Positions 46,354-57,180 of a DNA stretch of 64,000 nucleotides are shown piece after piece. Below the pieces are notes generated by a model that worked only from the letters and a program-made list of their open reading frames with translations, was not told the DNA's origin and did no database searches. The stretch comes from Hermatobates lingyangjiaoensis (Eukaryota > Arthropoda > Insecta > Hemiptera > Hermatobatidae), in NCBI GenBank assembly GCA_026182355.1, contig JAPFBL010000084.1:11454001-11518000 (forward strand), in the 5' to 3' direction. Made by a program: the position numbers and the translations under genes. Position 1 is the first letter of the stretch; every line of letters starts with the position of its first letter.

Positions 46354-49284
46354 CTTATTTTAGGTTTGACCAACTTTCAGTATTGGACTGTTGGGATCGT
46401 GGTGGCAATATGAACGCGTAGATGTCATCTGACTTAGTACTTTATTCTCTTTAAATTTTTAAATTATTGTTTCAGATTTGCTATAAAAGTGCATTGTCAC
46501 GAAGGTGACGTTGGAGAGGTTTCCAGATGTTGTAAAGCGCTTGGTCTATCTGCGCCAGACATGAGGAACTGGATAGGAAAGGATAAGGTATTCTAGATCT
46601 ACTCATATAGTAAATTAATTTAGTTGTAAGGAATCTGCTATATTCCTGATTTTAAGTATGAATTAATCCATAGACATTATTTTTATTTATATACAACGGT
46701 CTCTTGTATACCAGTAATTATGTGATATCGTCTGAGTATACATATGGTATGGTAGTAAACCTAGAAAAAATTCTTTTTTGTCAAGCGTTTTCAATTAGAA
46801 TAATTGTGCTTTAATAACAATTTCAGCAAGATTTCTTAGTACTGTGAAAAAAGAAATAGTACAGATGTTTGTGGCAGGAGGTATCATTGGGGGGAGGGAA
46901 GTTACGAGTATAATCCTTTCTTACATTATTTTAGATGGACGACTGCACAGAATAGTCTTTTAAGCCCATAACACTGATGGTCTTGTCTTCCAAGTATCCA
47001 TTTCAAAGAAACAACTCTCATACTATTGCCATTGTTCATACATGCTTCCCCAGAAAGACCGGTACTTATTGATAAAGATACTGGTCCTCTAGGGACCTTC
47101 ACCGGTAATCTGACTACATTCAAAAAGATCCCTGTCTCTCGAAGTCCAGTAGTATCTAACCATCTTTGGTTTATTACAACAATCACCACTATGCCTATGT
47201 CAAACCATAAGAGCTCAGAATACAGTGGGCATTCCGTCTCCGTAGTACTTATCATATTTTCTGTGGGAATGACACTGCGAATCAAAGTACCTTCCGAACA
47301 TACCTGTGAAGGAAGCGACTCAGCTGCTGGGTCATTATGCTACATTATTAAGCTACATTATGCAATTACATTTTGCAATGATACTTATTTCGTTCAGTAC
47401 AAAAAATATTGTTTGTACTAATTTTGAAAAATTGTTATAATTCTAGTAGTATGTGTGAATGTTTAATTCAATGAATAAAAAGCTTGTAAGACCAGAAAAA
47501 TGCAATGTAGATGATAAATTCAAGGCTTATTTTTACTTTACTATAAGTAAAGTATAGTGAACGTGAAAAAATTTGATCTCGAGATTTTGACGGAATTACA
47601 TGTTTTGAGGTCCCAGAAGTCGTTTTATGAGGTTTTTTCGATGATGTCTGTGTGTGTGTGGGTGGGTGAGTGTGTTAGCATTGCTTGTTACCACGCTACG
47701 GTCCAGAATCTTTGATGGATCAAGTTGATATTTTACACAAAAATGGGCCTCTTAGGGAAGAAGATCCCTATTGTTTGGGAAGAATTATGCATGATGGGAA
47801 AGTCACTTTTTTTGCCAAAAACCGTTTTTTTTAAAACATTTATTTCTCCTAAACTGATAACCCTACAGTTTTGAAATGTTGACATTATCTTTGAAGTTAC
47901 AAATGGAACAAACGAAAAATATATTCAGAATTTTAAAACAACGGGAAATATTTTTTTTTCAATAAAATGTATTAATTTTGACTTATAATTCAATCTCAAA
48001 CAAGCCATACTGTTTGACGGATCAAAATGAAACTATGCCTATAAATAAAACATTTTGTGGAGAATGAGTTGAGATATTTTTTTTCAAAAGTACATTCGCT
48101 AAAGGGGCATTACAGTACAATTTCTGTTTTCAGAAAATGTTTTTTTGACGCGAAATGGCTCATTAAAAAATAATGAAAATTTGACCAAAAATGGAACAAA
48201 AAATTATCAATTCATAAAAAAAATTCATGAAGTTTCAATTACGGGAAAGAGCAAAAACGATATAAAAACCCTTTGTTTATCCTAGCCTGAGAGATCACCT
48301 GCTATACTTGTCGAATTTTTTATATTTTTTTACATTGTTTACATTGACTTAGAAATTTTTTGAGCGAATCCACTGAGATAAAATTGATATTTATAAAGGA
48401 AGAATTTATTGTTTATTGACTTATATGAGATGTAAGAGGAATAATATTGTGCAGGAAAATGATAACACTCACTCAGAAAAAATTCGTATATATGATATTT
48501 GACAAAGGGGAAGGAAAATGATCTTATTAAATACTAAGAAGCCATAAAACTCCCAGTATAATAATTCTATAAAAAACCAAAATGTAAAAGATAATTCAAA
48601 ATTGAAATCTTTCGTTTAGAGATTAATAAATGTAATTATCGTACATCTTTAATTAACAAATCACCTTAAAACAACATTTTCTTCGCTGTTTAAGATGTTT
48701 TTCAGAGAAAAAAAGGGTATTTTCCTGTTTTAAATTTGAAAATTTTACTTTAATATTCAATGTAGAAGGATGTCAAGTAAACGATGTAATCTACTGGCTA
48801 TTTGAACAATAGCCATGTTCTCTTGTAGGGTAATATTTCGTTTCAAGAAATGTTCACTTTGGTTTTTCAAAAATGTTATTACTGCTGTAGTTATACTAAT
48901 GAAATTATTTGCAAATAGTAAATTATTTGTGATGTACACAAATAAGTTTATAAATTGATATGTCCTTCAATCACTATCTGTACTACCTCACGAATGAAAG
49001 ACTAATAATTATATCCCATTAAGATATTTTTGTTATGCTTAAATGAGACGTTATGTTTTATATACTCAAGAAATTTGACATTAAGTTACTCATAGTAAAG
49101 TAGAGTGTAGGCCACTCCAGATTTTTTTTAATTTGCTACTGAAGTTTAAGAAACCTAGGTTGCAGTCTTTCATATACTCTTGTTGCAGACTTATAAAAAT
49201 TATCAAGATTTTGTGGACGAGTTAGAAGACTTGAAGAAGGAGTCAAAGTCATTTTTCTCTTCTAATATAGACTTGACTAAATAA
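37693..49284 (+). CDS. BTB-BACK domain protein, 9 coding exons
   Basis: Exons: 37693-37707 (tentative start), 37801-37925, 39257-39337, 39405-39534, 39612-39744, 41006-41237, 43235-43444, 46476-46587, 49189-49284. All introns are GT-AG and all phases join, giving about 377 residues. A Ser/Lys-rich N-terminus precedes a BTB fold (about 74-165: ILIKIGNNNIYGHRTLL, FEKPEV, AFDTIYNWML, YAAAQHL). A helical BACK-type region follows (about 166-300: SAFLLFMDAY, GARWLLHEWEARL, IRFGLMTPSQLVDIRRNPE). The C-terminus, FVDELEDLKKES, is charged. No kelch repeats follow. BTB-BACK proteins usually dimerise and serve as Cullin-3 adaptors, but the orthologue was not identified. The exon carrying the proposed ATG encodes only MEVQM behind an in-frame stop, so a different 5' exon is possible. 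Confidence 0.85.
37926..39256. other. BTB-BACK gene intron 2
   Basis: Nearly half of this intron is a reverse copy of the ~600-bp dispersed repeat (38590-39172). The rest is AT-rich with nothing recognisable. Confidence 0.65.
38590..39172 (-). repeat. ~600-bp dispersed non-coding repeat, copy C (reverse)
   Basis: The minus strand shares CCAGAATCTTTGATGGATCA, then TTGATATTTTACACAAAAAT, GCAATTATGCATGAT, CATACTGTTTC-ACGGATCAA and AAAGGGGC with copy D at 47536. The first ~160 bp of the family is missing. Confidence 0.75.
39745..41005. other. BTB-BACK gene intron 5
   Basis: AT-rich intron of about 1.26 kb with no recognisable feature. Confidence 0.6.
41238..43234. other. BTB-BACK gene intron 6
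   Basis: About 2 kb. The block 42600-42960 is less AT-rich than its surroundings and has a 76-codon plus-strand ORF without recognisable domains. It may be a mobile-element fragment, not identified. Confidence 0.5.
43914..44197 (+). pseudogene. R1/I-type non-LTR retrotransposon C-terminal fragment
   Basis: The plus strand reads RWQEQWAGGSTGRWTMQFFP, then DPDFDHWLVQVVTSHGDFLGYLHRF. This is the region after the reverse transcriptase in R1/I-related LINEs: a W-x2-x2-W tract, GRWT, then a W-x2-Q-x3-GHG-like segment leading to the terminal zinc knuckle. The fragment stops abruptly before that knuckle, where Penelope-like sequence begins, so the two elements are joined by nested insertion or rearrangement. 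It lies in intron 7 of the BTB-BACK gene. Confidence 0.75.
44198..45613 (+). pseudogene. Penelope-like element: reverse transcriptase plus GIY-YIG endonuclease, one in-frame stop
   Basis: One frame runs from 44198 to the stop at 45611-45613 and is broken only by TAA at 44414-44416. Before it: STDEFLDI and SLDVESLFTNVPV (reverse-transcriptase motif A). After it: VQIDGVAMGSPLGVAFTN (motif B), YCRYVDDCF with catalytic YVDD (residues 56-59 counted from ATG 44426), and INFLDV. The GIY-YIG endonuclease follows, with VYEYTC (271-276), SYIG (287-290) and RRLTMH (298-303), including a Cys pair typical of Penelope-like enzymes. The N-terminal part of the RT is missing (5' truncation). Penelope-like elements are telomerase-related retroelements. 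The 3' flank at 45614-45760 carries the hammerhead-like motif. It lies in intron 7 of the BTB-BACK gene, same strand. Confidence 0.95.
45710..45736 (+). ncRNA. Hammerhead-like core motif at the Penelope-like 3' end
   Basis: CTGATGA, one T, 5-bp stem GAATG/CATTC with loop TTGAT, then GAAA. It lies 97 bp after the Penelope-like stop codon. Hammerhead ribozymes are known in the terminal repeats of Penelope-like elements, which supports this reading. Stem III is weak (ATG/CAT at most) and stem I was not confirmed. Confidence 0.5.
45859..45888. repeat. (TA)n microsatellite
   Basis: A TA tract between the Penelope-like 3' region and a minus-strand GAAA/CTGATAA remnant (45933-45956). Confidence 0.95.
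46098..46268. repeat. Palindromic repeat between (TA)n tracts
   Basis: Arms 46098-46153 and 46214-46268 are inverted copies (AATCAATGATCAAACCACAA and its complement, and GACTAAGATCTTTCAAC). (TA)n lies on both outer sides (about 46076-46097 and 46299-46351). On the minus strand, CTGACTA, a hairpin and GAAA occupy 46147-46175. It is the same family as 63295-63484. Confidence 0.85.
46299..46351. repeat. (TA)n microsatellite, about 26 units
   Basis: The longest TA tract near the BTB-BACK intron palindrome. Confidence 0.97.
46926..47285 (-). other. Unassigned 119-codon ORF in an intron, also open on the plus strand
   Basis: The minus strand is open from ATG 47285 to 46926. The plus strand is open over nearly the same span (47026-47421). 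The segment has clearly higher GC than its surroundings. No domain was recognised in either frame. It sits in the last BTB-BACK intron and is more likely a retrocopy or transposon fragment than a host gene. Confidence 0.25.
47536..48150 (+). repeat. ~600-bp dispersed non-coding repeat, copy D (most complete)
   Basis: It starts with the palindrome TACTTTACTATAAGTAAAGT, then AAAAAATTTGATCTCGAGAT and TTTTGACGGAATTACATG. A GT-rich tract, AAAAATGGGCCTCTTA, ACTGTTTGACGGATCAAAAT and TAAAGGGGCATTACAG follow. All five copies share parts of this order, but no long ORF exists in any of them. Confidence 0.75.
48151..49188. other. End of the last BTB-BACK intron
   Basis: AT-rich, nothing recognised apart from a GTAAAGTAGAGTGTAGGCCA motif near 49095, also found elsewhere in the window. 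Confidence 0.5.
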
Positions 49285-49285
49285 A
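49280..49285 (+). terminator. Candidate polyadenylation signal of the BTB-BACK gene
   Basis: AATAAA overlaps the stop codon. In such AT-rich DNA this can be chance, and later signals are possible. Confidence 0.25.
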
Positions 49286-50352
49286 AAAGTATTGGCATTT
49301 ATTTTTTTATAGTTAATTTTATTTTTTAAACTTCCTAATATGTTAATACGCTTGAGTTTTTTTCTTCATTACAGTTAATAGTGTAACTATATAAATCTTA
49401 TATTTTAAGAGATAACAGCCTCAGTAATTATTATTAAAATATACATTAAAACAGAACTTATTTCAGTTAGGCCTTAGCAAAATCAAGAAGGTTTTGAGAT
49501 TCTGATCCGACTATAAACATCTAAATTCAATGGGGACTGCAGAAGAACAATCTGGTAGACTCTCATCGGATGTAAAAGAAACAGAGTGTTAGAATATCGT
49601 GCTAAAATGGGAAGTCACTCAAGTCTTTTGTCTCTTAGAACATAACACGATGCAGAAGAGAAGTAAAGGTAGGAATAAGTAGTAAAATACATGCCAATTC
49701 TACTTGCAAGGAAAGGTTTGCTTAGAAAATATTAATATCAATATCAATATGACGGTTCCAATTTTGGTAATAAACCTATTCTAAAACTCTAATAATAATT
49801 GAATTGTAGAAATGAAATGTTTCTTATTAAAGAAGCGCTGCAGTCAAGCATTCATATCTGCTTACTTTAAATGGCATAATTAAAAAAAAGGGAAAGGTGA
49901 GTATTACATAACTACTATGATAACGTTAGCATTGAATGGAAAAGTAAAACGGGTAAAGCAAACTTATTAAAATGAAACATGAACCAAACAATAAACCCAA
50001 AACTTCCCAACAACGCAAAAAAACCAAAAGAACAATTCAGGAGAGAGGTGTTTACAAGCTCAGATGATAATCTGAAAGGCGTAGGGTAGCCGAGTTTTTT
50101 CTAAGTCAGCAGGCGATGGTTACACATTTCGTGTTATACACACAAGAGACAATTCAAAATTTTCAAACCACCACAAATGCAAACCAAAATATATTGAAAG
50201 CTTTACAAACTTTTTTTTTTATAATTGAGAAAGATCAAAACTGTAACCTATCATATCATTAACCAGTTTTAAGTACAACAAAATATTTAGATCAGTTATT
50301 AACGAGCAGATAGCAGTTTTTATATAACAAACAAAAACTTATAGCCTATTAA
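49286..50352. other. Intergenic sequence after the BTB-BACK gene
   Basis: Contains no recognisable gene, RNA or mobile element. Confidence 0.5.
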
Positions 50353-51034
50353 GTTAGGTTGCAGTGGTAGTCCCACATGAGACCGCACATACAATCTTTT
50401 TCTAAAAATAAGACATCCCCCGAAAATAAATCCTAGTGTGATTTACGGAACACTTTGGAATATAAGCCCTTCCCTGAAAATAAGCCCTAGTTAAAATAAT
50501 ATGAATAATATAATTATTTAAAAAAATGCTGTTGAATTTAGTAGGTATCTCTAGCTGCCATAATATTTCATAATAATAGCTGCCTTAATTTCATTTAATA
50601 TTTTGTTTGTAACAAAACATTCCAAGAAATTTCTTATTTACCTCAACAGTTCGTTTCAAGGAATGCACTACTTATTACAAAGTTGAATTTATCTTCAAAA
50701 TACAATATATTGCAACAGTCTACATAGAGTGGCGGGGCAGGTACAACGTTTGTGCATTTCAGTTTTGTAAATCTGATTATTACCTAGTACTTATTGTACT
50801 TGAAGCCCTCCCCTGAAAATAAGTCCTAGCACGTATTTTGGACCTAAAAAGAAACAAGACAGTGTCTTGTTTTTGGAAAAAGACGGTAGGCCAAATATTG
50901 ACCCTTTGTGATACCACACCATGAACATTTTACATTGGAAGCCCTAAATTTTGCCTAATTTAACTGTATTTAGAGTAGGGATCTTTAACGAGTACCTGAC
51001 ATCGTATAGGCTTGGCACAAATCGCTTAACGTAC
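50353..51034 (-). mobile_element. SINE copy split by a MITE insertion
   Basis: The reverse complement of the SINE tail and 3' body lies at 50353-50391, and the body resumes at 50887-51034 (AGGATC-type GATCTTTAACGAGTACCTGA, then TTTAGAGTAGGGATC). The tRNA-like head is missing or unrecognisable. The 495-bp interruption is the MITE at 50392-50886. Confidence 0.85.
50392..50886. mobile_element. Tc1/mariner-type MITE nested in the SINE
   Basis: Terminal inverted repeats of about 21 bp are present: left end CAATCTTTTTCTAAAAATAA and right end complement CCGTCTTTTTCCAAAAACAA, both followed by GACA. TA lies on both sides (50390-50391 and 50887-50888). Removing the insert restores a continuous SINE. 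Inside, the phrase CCTGAAAATAAG(C/T)CCTAG repeats near both ends as sub-terminal inverted/direct repeats. There is no ORF. Size and TA target suggest the Tc1/mariner superfamily. The family name is not certain. Confidence 0.85.
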
Positions 51035-51069
51035 AGTTATGAAATAACATCTACTGTAGTTTATTTATC

Positions 51070-51255
51070 ACCTTGTTCAGTTTATACGCAGATGACACTG
51101 TAGTTGGCTTTAGGAGTTACGATTTTGACTCTGCGACTACAAAATTGAACGGTGTAGGATACAATAGTCAAAAGTTACTTACCTGGGTGATCTCCTTAAC
51201 AGTAAACTTATTAGGGAACATCTCAGCAATAAGTGTAAACATGTATTACCTCTGA
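51070..51255 (+). pseudogene. Non-LTR reverse transcriptase fragment with intact YADD box
   Basis: LYADDTVVGFRSYDFDSATT carries the catalytic YADD, and KLLTWVISLTVNL corresponds to the following W-x5-L-x-N/V-N block of LINE reverse transcriptases. Only about 60 codons remain, with an early stop. It directly follows the SINE copy. Confidence 0.7.
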
Positions 51256-53522
51256 TGAGCTGCTTATGCCGTTTTTTTGGCTCTCCAGGTAAGCCACGGG
51301 TGTTAAATTTGTTAGCGCATAAGTCAGTGATATGATCAGCTGTCACGTATGACTGTTCTGTTTGGCGAGGAACGCCACGTACTAATCTGAGGCGGGTGTA
51401 AGTAACAGAGAACAGGTGACGTGACTTATTGTAATGCCTTCACTGAAATGAAAAGTGAACACTCAAAGACATCTGATTCAAGAATCCATTGAGGAGTTGT
51501 TTATCAAACTCGTTATCAATGAAGACAGTTAAATCGCTAATCATTACGTATAAGCCTCTGGTTTTCAACCTGAAATTTTTGCACGATCCCACAGAGATTG
51601 GACCTTTATTGATCATTGGTTGTTTTTGGTTAGGTAATGGTTGTTGCTTTCACAAAGAAAACATGTATCGGTTTTAAAGCTTTTATGATGTTTATTATTC
51701 AAGCAGGTTGATTTTACATCAGAAGTCTTACATTTGGTCATACCCCAGTTAATTTTCACTTACGATCTCAAGATTTCCCGCTCCAGTTTTCTATAATAAT
51801 GTATCCTTTGTATATAGCATCTAAATAATTGGAATGTCTTTAAAGTGGTTAAGAAGGGGCTAAATTCAGTTCAAACAAACATAATTTCAGATTGTGTTCC
51901 AGAGCATAGGCAGTCATCAGAGATCACGTGGTAAGCATTTCAGCCCCTAGCCTTGAAAACAGTCCTCAAAGTTTTGAATTTTGAAAATAACATTACTGTC
52001 CTTGTATGTTAATAGTAAAGCAAAAATTTCAATGAACAGCATCTTACCAAACACTTTATCAGTTTAGCTTCAAATAGTCACTTTAATGTTGTAAGAATAG
52101 TAATAACTCCATTATGTTATCTATGCAGCCAGTACACAGAAAAGTGTTAAGATGCCATGGTTAATGTTTAAATGTGTTAAAATTGTAAAATGTGATTAAT
52201 AAGAACTTACATTTGATTTCAATTAGATTCTTTTTTCCTTAACTGTATGATTAGGAAACATAGAAATAACACAATCTAAATTATGATTTCTTTTGATAAC
52301 TTCATTTCAGAACTGTTTAGTTTATTTTGATACATAGTTGACCTCAAGATAGTTTTCATAGTTACCATTCTGTCACTGTAACATTTAGTTGAAAATGTGA
52401 AGATATGACAACAGTATCAGCAGCTGATAACAATATTGTTATATCAAACCATAAACTAGATGTCACAAGTCTGCCTAACCACCTCATATTCGTCTGCCCC
52501 TTCCCCGACTTTCACTATCTCTAATGACCTGAGGGTTGCCAGAAGCCTTGACAAGTCCAGCAGTTGTCAAGAAATACCTATGCATAGAAATAAAACGGAG
52601 TTTATCACTGAATTGATTAAAGCCAGCAGTTATTATTAGAATTTAATTGTTTTCTATCAATCGATTATAGAAGAAAATGTCATTACGATCGGAAATGTTT
52701 TTTCCTTATTTTTCAGTTTTCCTAGATATAAGACCACTTTGTTTACATGTTAACCCCTGATTATCAATAACAGTATTTTTTTTATAGAATAGTCTTTTTT
52801 TAATTTATTTGACACAGCTCCCCTAATTAATTGAAAATGGTGTCGCCAACACGTGTGCATTATGCAACTACTAGCAAATAAGAAAAAAAAAGATTCCAAA
52901 AAGAAACTACAATTAGCAGGGCCACCATCTGGGTAAGATGTCCATGTGTGCAAAAGAAATATTCTACCCTTTTCCTCAATGAAAGATTTTTAAATTACAA
53001 GAAAATAAAATTAATTTCATTTATTAAAGACAATATTGATATTTTATAACTAGGCTTTTTTATAAATAATATAATAATTACCTTAACTTTTTAATATAAT
53101 TTTCAATATATATGACTGATAAATCAGTTAACCGTTCCTGACGCATTGGACAATGGGAACTACTGATACGAGTAAAGTAAATAAATGTGCTATATAATTG
53201 CTAAATTTGGAAATGTTTCAATTTATTTTTATATATATAACTCAAAACCGTATGATGATCTTGCTCAGGCTTTACAAAACATTTAAAAAAAATTTCACTA
53301 CACTTTAAATAGTTTAACCAACAATATCCGGATCTTCAGAATTCTTGTCTTGGCTAAACTTTTTATGTTTATTGCTTGAAGAGGAGTATCGTCTTCATAC
53401 TATACGTCCTTCTTAGTGTCCATGCTTTTCTTTCCAAATGTTTCATCATGTTCATTCATATTGATTATTCCAATCCTATGCTTCGTTTATATTTAATTAA
53501 ATGTGTGATTTATATATATGGT
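51256..53522. other. Intergenic stretch
   Basis: AT-rich with no recognisable gene or repeat. Confidence 0.5.
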
Positions 53523-53735
53523 TTGAACATCTAAACTACAGTGTGAAAATTAGAAAAATGACTAAAACCTTTCCACCAAAACAAGTTGTTTTTGTCACTG
53601 TCTTATTGATACTCATCAGAGTATAACTTATACGGATACTGAGCAGTTTCAGTTTCTGACGAAGACCACTTGTTTTGATAGAAAGACCTAGTCATTTTTC
53701 TGATTTCCATACTGAGGGTTAGACGTTCATTTTGA
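53523..53735. repeat. Palindromic repeat, diverged
   Basis: Arms about 53523-53585 and 53669-53735 are inverted copies with many differences (GAAAAATGACTAAAACCTTT against the complement of AAAGACCTAGTCATTTTTC). The right arm has CTGACGA (53656) and GAAA (53681) but a broken stem. It belongs to the same family as 28911, 46098 and 63295. Confidence 0.65.
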
Positions 53736-54106
53736 TTTCAGGTAGTTATTGTGAAATATTGTTATATATGGTTTTAAATATCCTAATGATTACTAAATGA
53801 GAAACGTTGTGTGTTTTTGAATAATTTAAGGGGAAAAAAATAGCTAAACTTTTTTAAGTAATATGTTAGAAAATTGATATTTGCTATTATGATATTTGAA
53901 AAATACTAATGGCAATTAAATAATGAATGAAAGTGAAACAAAATAATAAAAGTATACATATTTGCTGATACAAAGACAACAAAGTATAACACAAACAATA
54001 AATCTATTGTTTTTAGTTGCTACATCTTGTATTTGTTTTGATTTATAAGAGTTCATTATGTTCTGTGTTCTTGACATCTTAGTATTAATGCATAAAAAGA
54101 ATACTA

Positions 54107-54425
54107 GGTTAGGTTGCAGTGGTAGTCCCACAAGGGAACACACGTAGGCCGAACATTGGCTCTTTGTGATACCACACAATGAAGATTGATTCTACAGTGG
54201 GAGTCCTAAATTTTGTCTAACTCAAGTGTATTTAGAGTAGGGATCTTTAACGAGTACGTGACATCGTACAGGCTCGGGACCGACGGTTTAACGTCCTTCT
54301 CCGAGGGACGACGTACACAGATTTATTCACCTTCTGCATGAATAAATCTAGGGTCAGGTGGAGATCGAACCCCGGTCCTATCAGTTCTGAGCCGAGTATG
54401 TTAACCACTGAGCTAACCTGACCCC
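54107..54425 (-). mobile_element. SINE copy, full length, reverse
   Basis: The reverse complement of the SINE at 31823: CCTAA-type tail at 54107, body, then the tRNA-like head with B box (GGGGTTCGAT) and A box (TAGCTCAGTGGTTA as TTAACCACTGAGCTA on this strand) ending at 54425. About 90% similar by eye. No clear target-site duplication was seen. Confidence 0.92.
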
Positions 54426-56828
54426 TAAAAAAGGATATTAACTATGGTTACGTCCTAGGATGAATCATCGTGGCGGGCACAACTGGCATACCCATACTCC
54501 GACAGTTCAACTCTGTTGGTTTTTTAGTGCTTATTCCTGGTAATTATCTCAAATTCATGCCATTTTCATCACGCTTTACTTTTATTAGGACATTTTATAG
54601 AAAAATATTTTATTAGAAAAATGAGAAAAAAATTAGTACACTCTTGTATATCAACTACTATAAAATACTTTTTCTACCCATTAGTATTGTCCAAAACAAA
54701 TTTCCACTCCAAAGACTATATATTTGTCAAATGTTATTCAGATCTCTAAAGTAGTGCAACCTGTAGTGTGTTTATAAAACATTCTCTTTTTTCATTATCA
54801 CAATACATTACATGCTATGAAGAGTTCCAATAAAGTTGCTTTATTTATAAAATCCGTACTCCACCCGTGTACAAGAATCGTCGAGGGTAAACTATGATAA
54901 TAGCTGTTGGGTTATGATTAAAATTTAATCCCGTTTAATAATTAACATATCAACATAATTAACTAAAAAAAAAATTAATAAAAGTATTGAATATAAGGTT
55001 ACAGTTCAGTTCTACAAAATATAAAAATATTTTAGAAAATAATAATTATTAGTTATATTAGTATATTATCATGTAATCATTTAATACATGTTTATTCATT
55101 ATGTTTTCTAAAATGTTTGTTGCATTCTAGCCATACCGTTTCAACCTTCTTAATTCAAACGGACACACACACCTGAAGAAAAACAAATGGTATTCAAAAC
55201 GCGTTGTTTTCTTGATAAAACTTTTTTTAGGGACACTTTGTCTGTAATTACCATGTATAGTGATAACGACCTCACAACCTGTAAAATTATTTTAGTGCAT
55301 TGTGGTAACGTTCGACGCATTGTGAATAAATGATGTGAAATACCTCGATTAAAATCGTAACATTTTTTGGGTTATAAGTCTTCTATTGTATGAACAAATA
55401 ATAAAGAATCTATTTTAAAATAGAAGATTAAATCTATAATAATAATAATAATTCTTTAATAATAATTAAAGAATCTATAATTTTAAAATTTAAAATTAAG
55501 CATTTATTAGATATTAGAATAAACAGATATGTTTTATTGTGGTTTAAAATTGAGGGCCTAAATGATCAAGACTTAATTCCAATATTCATTGAGATAAATG
55601 TGATGAATACTAAATGTGAATTGTCACTTTGTATCGTTAGTAAAAATGACATATAACTATCTTACATGCGATTTTTATGGAAGGAGTTAGCTCCAGAGAG
55701 TGTCGGACCTCTTTCAGTGGAGTAAGGATGCCGTGATATCGAACACTAATCGGGTTAAGCAGAACCTCTGTTCTTTATTCTATCGTCGTTTGGATTGTAT
55801 CAATGGATTCATTATCTCTACACAGTGCTGTCTAGATCTTCTGTGCAGTGCGTCCCACAGTGTAGACTACTTATCTTAGAGCCTTATCACCTCACGATAC
55901 CGTTCATAACATTGCATTCAGTCAAAGTGACAGAACACTCCTCTCCATTGTAAGCGATTTACTTTATCTTATTAGTTGATTTAAGAAACCTAAGACTACT
56001 GACTACCACAGTTATTGTCGCCGTGCTACATCAGTCTCTACATTTTACTGCCTCTAACAAGCATCCTGCGTAGTGTAGATTCTGATGGTAATATATGGTG
56101 TACGTACAGAGTATCTACAACTTCCCGGACTCTAAGCAGGACAAATTAATTTGTATCTGTCAAATTAATAAGATTTTGGTAATTTTTAGATTTGGTTCCT
56201 CATGTTTCTTATTGGCCTTAAGCTCTTTTTTTATGCAAAAATAATTTATTTATATAAACCAATATGAAATATTTTTTGAAATTTATAATTAGCATTGTTT
56301 AAAACAATTTTTACTTTATTATAAATGAAGGATACTATTCATGAAAAAAATGTTTGACTGATTTTTGTTTGAAGTCTTCTAAGTACATTTTTCTAATTTT
56401 TTCCCAAAAAAATATTTTTTATGATTTCTGTGCCTTTGGGTGCGGGACATCTATTATTCGTGGTAATGTAACTTATGGTAGATCTAATAATTACACTAAT
56501 TACTCTTGCATTAGATTATTGTAATACATTCTACAGTTCTTGTATTAATTCATTCATATGCATATTAGTACTGATTCAATAGATTCGAAAGAGCATACCA
56601 TGAGATCATGAGTTCTTTCTATATTTTATTAAAAGAGTAACTAATTTAAGCCTTAAAAGGTTTTTTATATTACTAACAAACATTTTTTAAACTGACCTGT
56701 CGAATTGCCCTTGAGAGAGGTATTTTTTTCCACAACACAGCAACCTTGCAGCAGGAGCATATATTTATGTGTTCTCTTACAGATTACACATTTATCACTT
56801 ACCTAAAATAATTTATCTTATTAAGCAA
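54426..56828. other. Intergenic stretch with one less AT-rich block
   Basis: Mostly AT-rich. The block 55680-56160 has near-balanced base composition and looks like decayed coding or repeat DNA, but no family was recognised on either strand. Near 55176, CCTGAAGAAAAACAAATGG resembles a decayed Penelope-end motif. Confidence 0.4.
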
Positions 56829-57170
56829 CTAGCAAACGTACCGTCTTTGACGGAATCAAAAATTCTATTATACTTGGTATTCCAAAATATCAATTATAGT
56901 ATTATACTAATACTACAATTAGAAGTTATAGAATAGTAGAAAATACCATTATTAGTACAGTGCTAAAAAAAAGCCTCTGTATACAAAGATTAGATTTTAA
57001 GTTAGACATACACAAATCTACAATCAATGTTTCAGCTTTATATGTCTTATGGTAGCAATATTTTGTGGACAAACCGACAGACAGAAATTATTCTAAGGGT
57101 ACATGTGGCTACTCTGAAGTATGAAACGTAAAGAAAACTTGAAATGAGTTAGTTCTAATTAACGTGCTCC
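56829..57170 (-). mobile_element. Short non-autonomous Helitron (reverse)
   Basis: On the minus strand the 3' end reads CCGTC-AAA-GACGG, a perfect 5-bp hairpin, then TACGTTTGCTAG, followed by T. This is the diagnostic Helitron terminus (hairpin then CTRR|T). The body shares TCTGTCTGTCGGTTTGTCC and TTTACGTTTCATACTTCAGA with the copies at 9957 and 57560. No helicase is present. The 5' end is approximate. Confidence 0.8.
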
Positions 57171-57180
57171 CAGTCAAAAG

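Noticed and set aside
52750..52953. 67-codon minus-strand ORF with Phe/Ser-rich stretch
   Set aside because: Low-complexity translation of A/T-rich DNA, with no motif or repeat partner.
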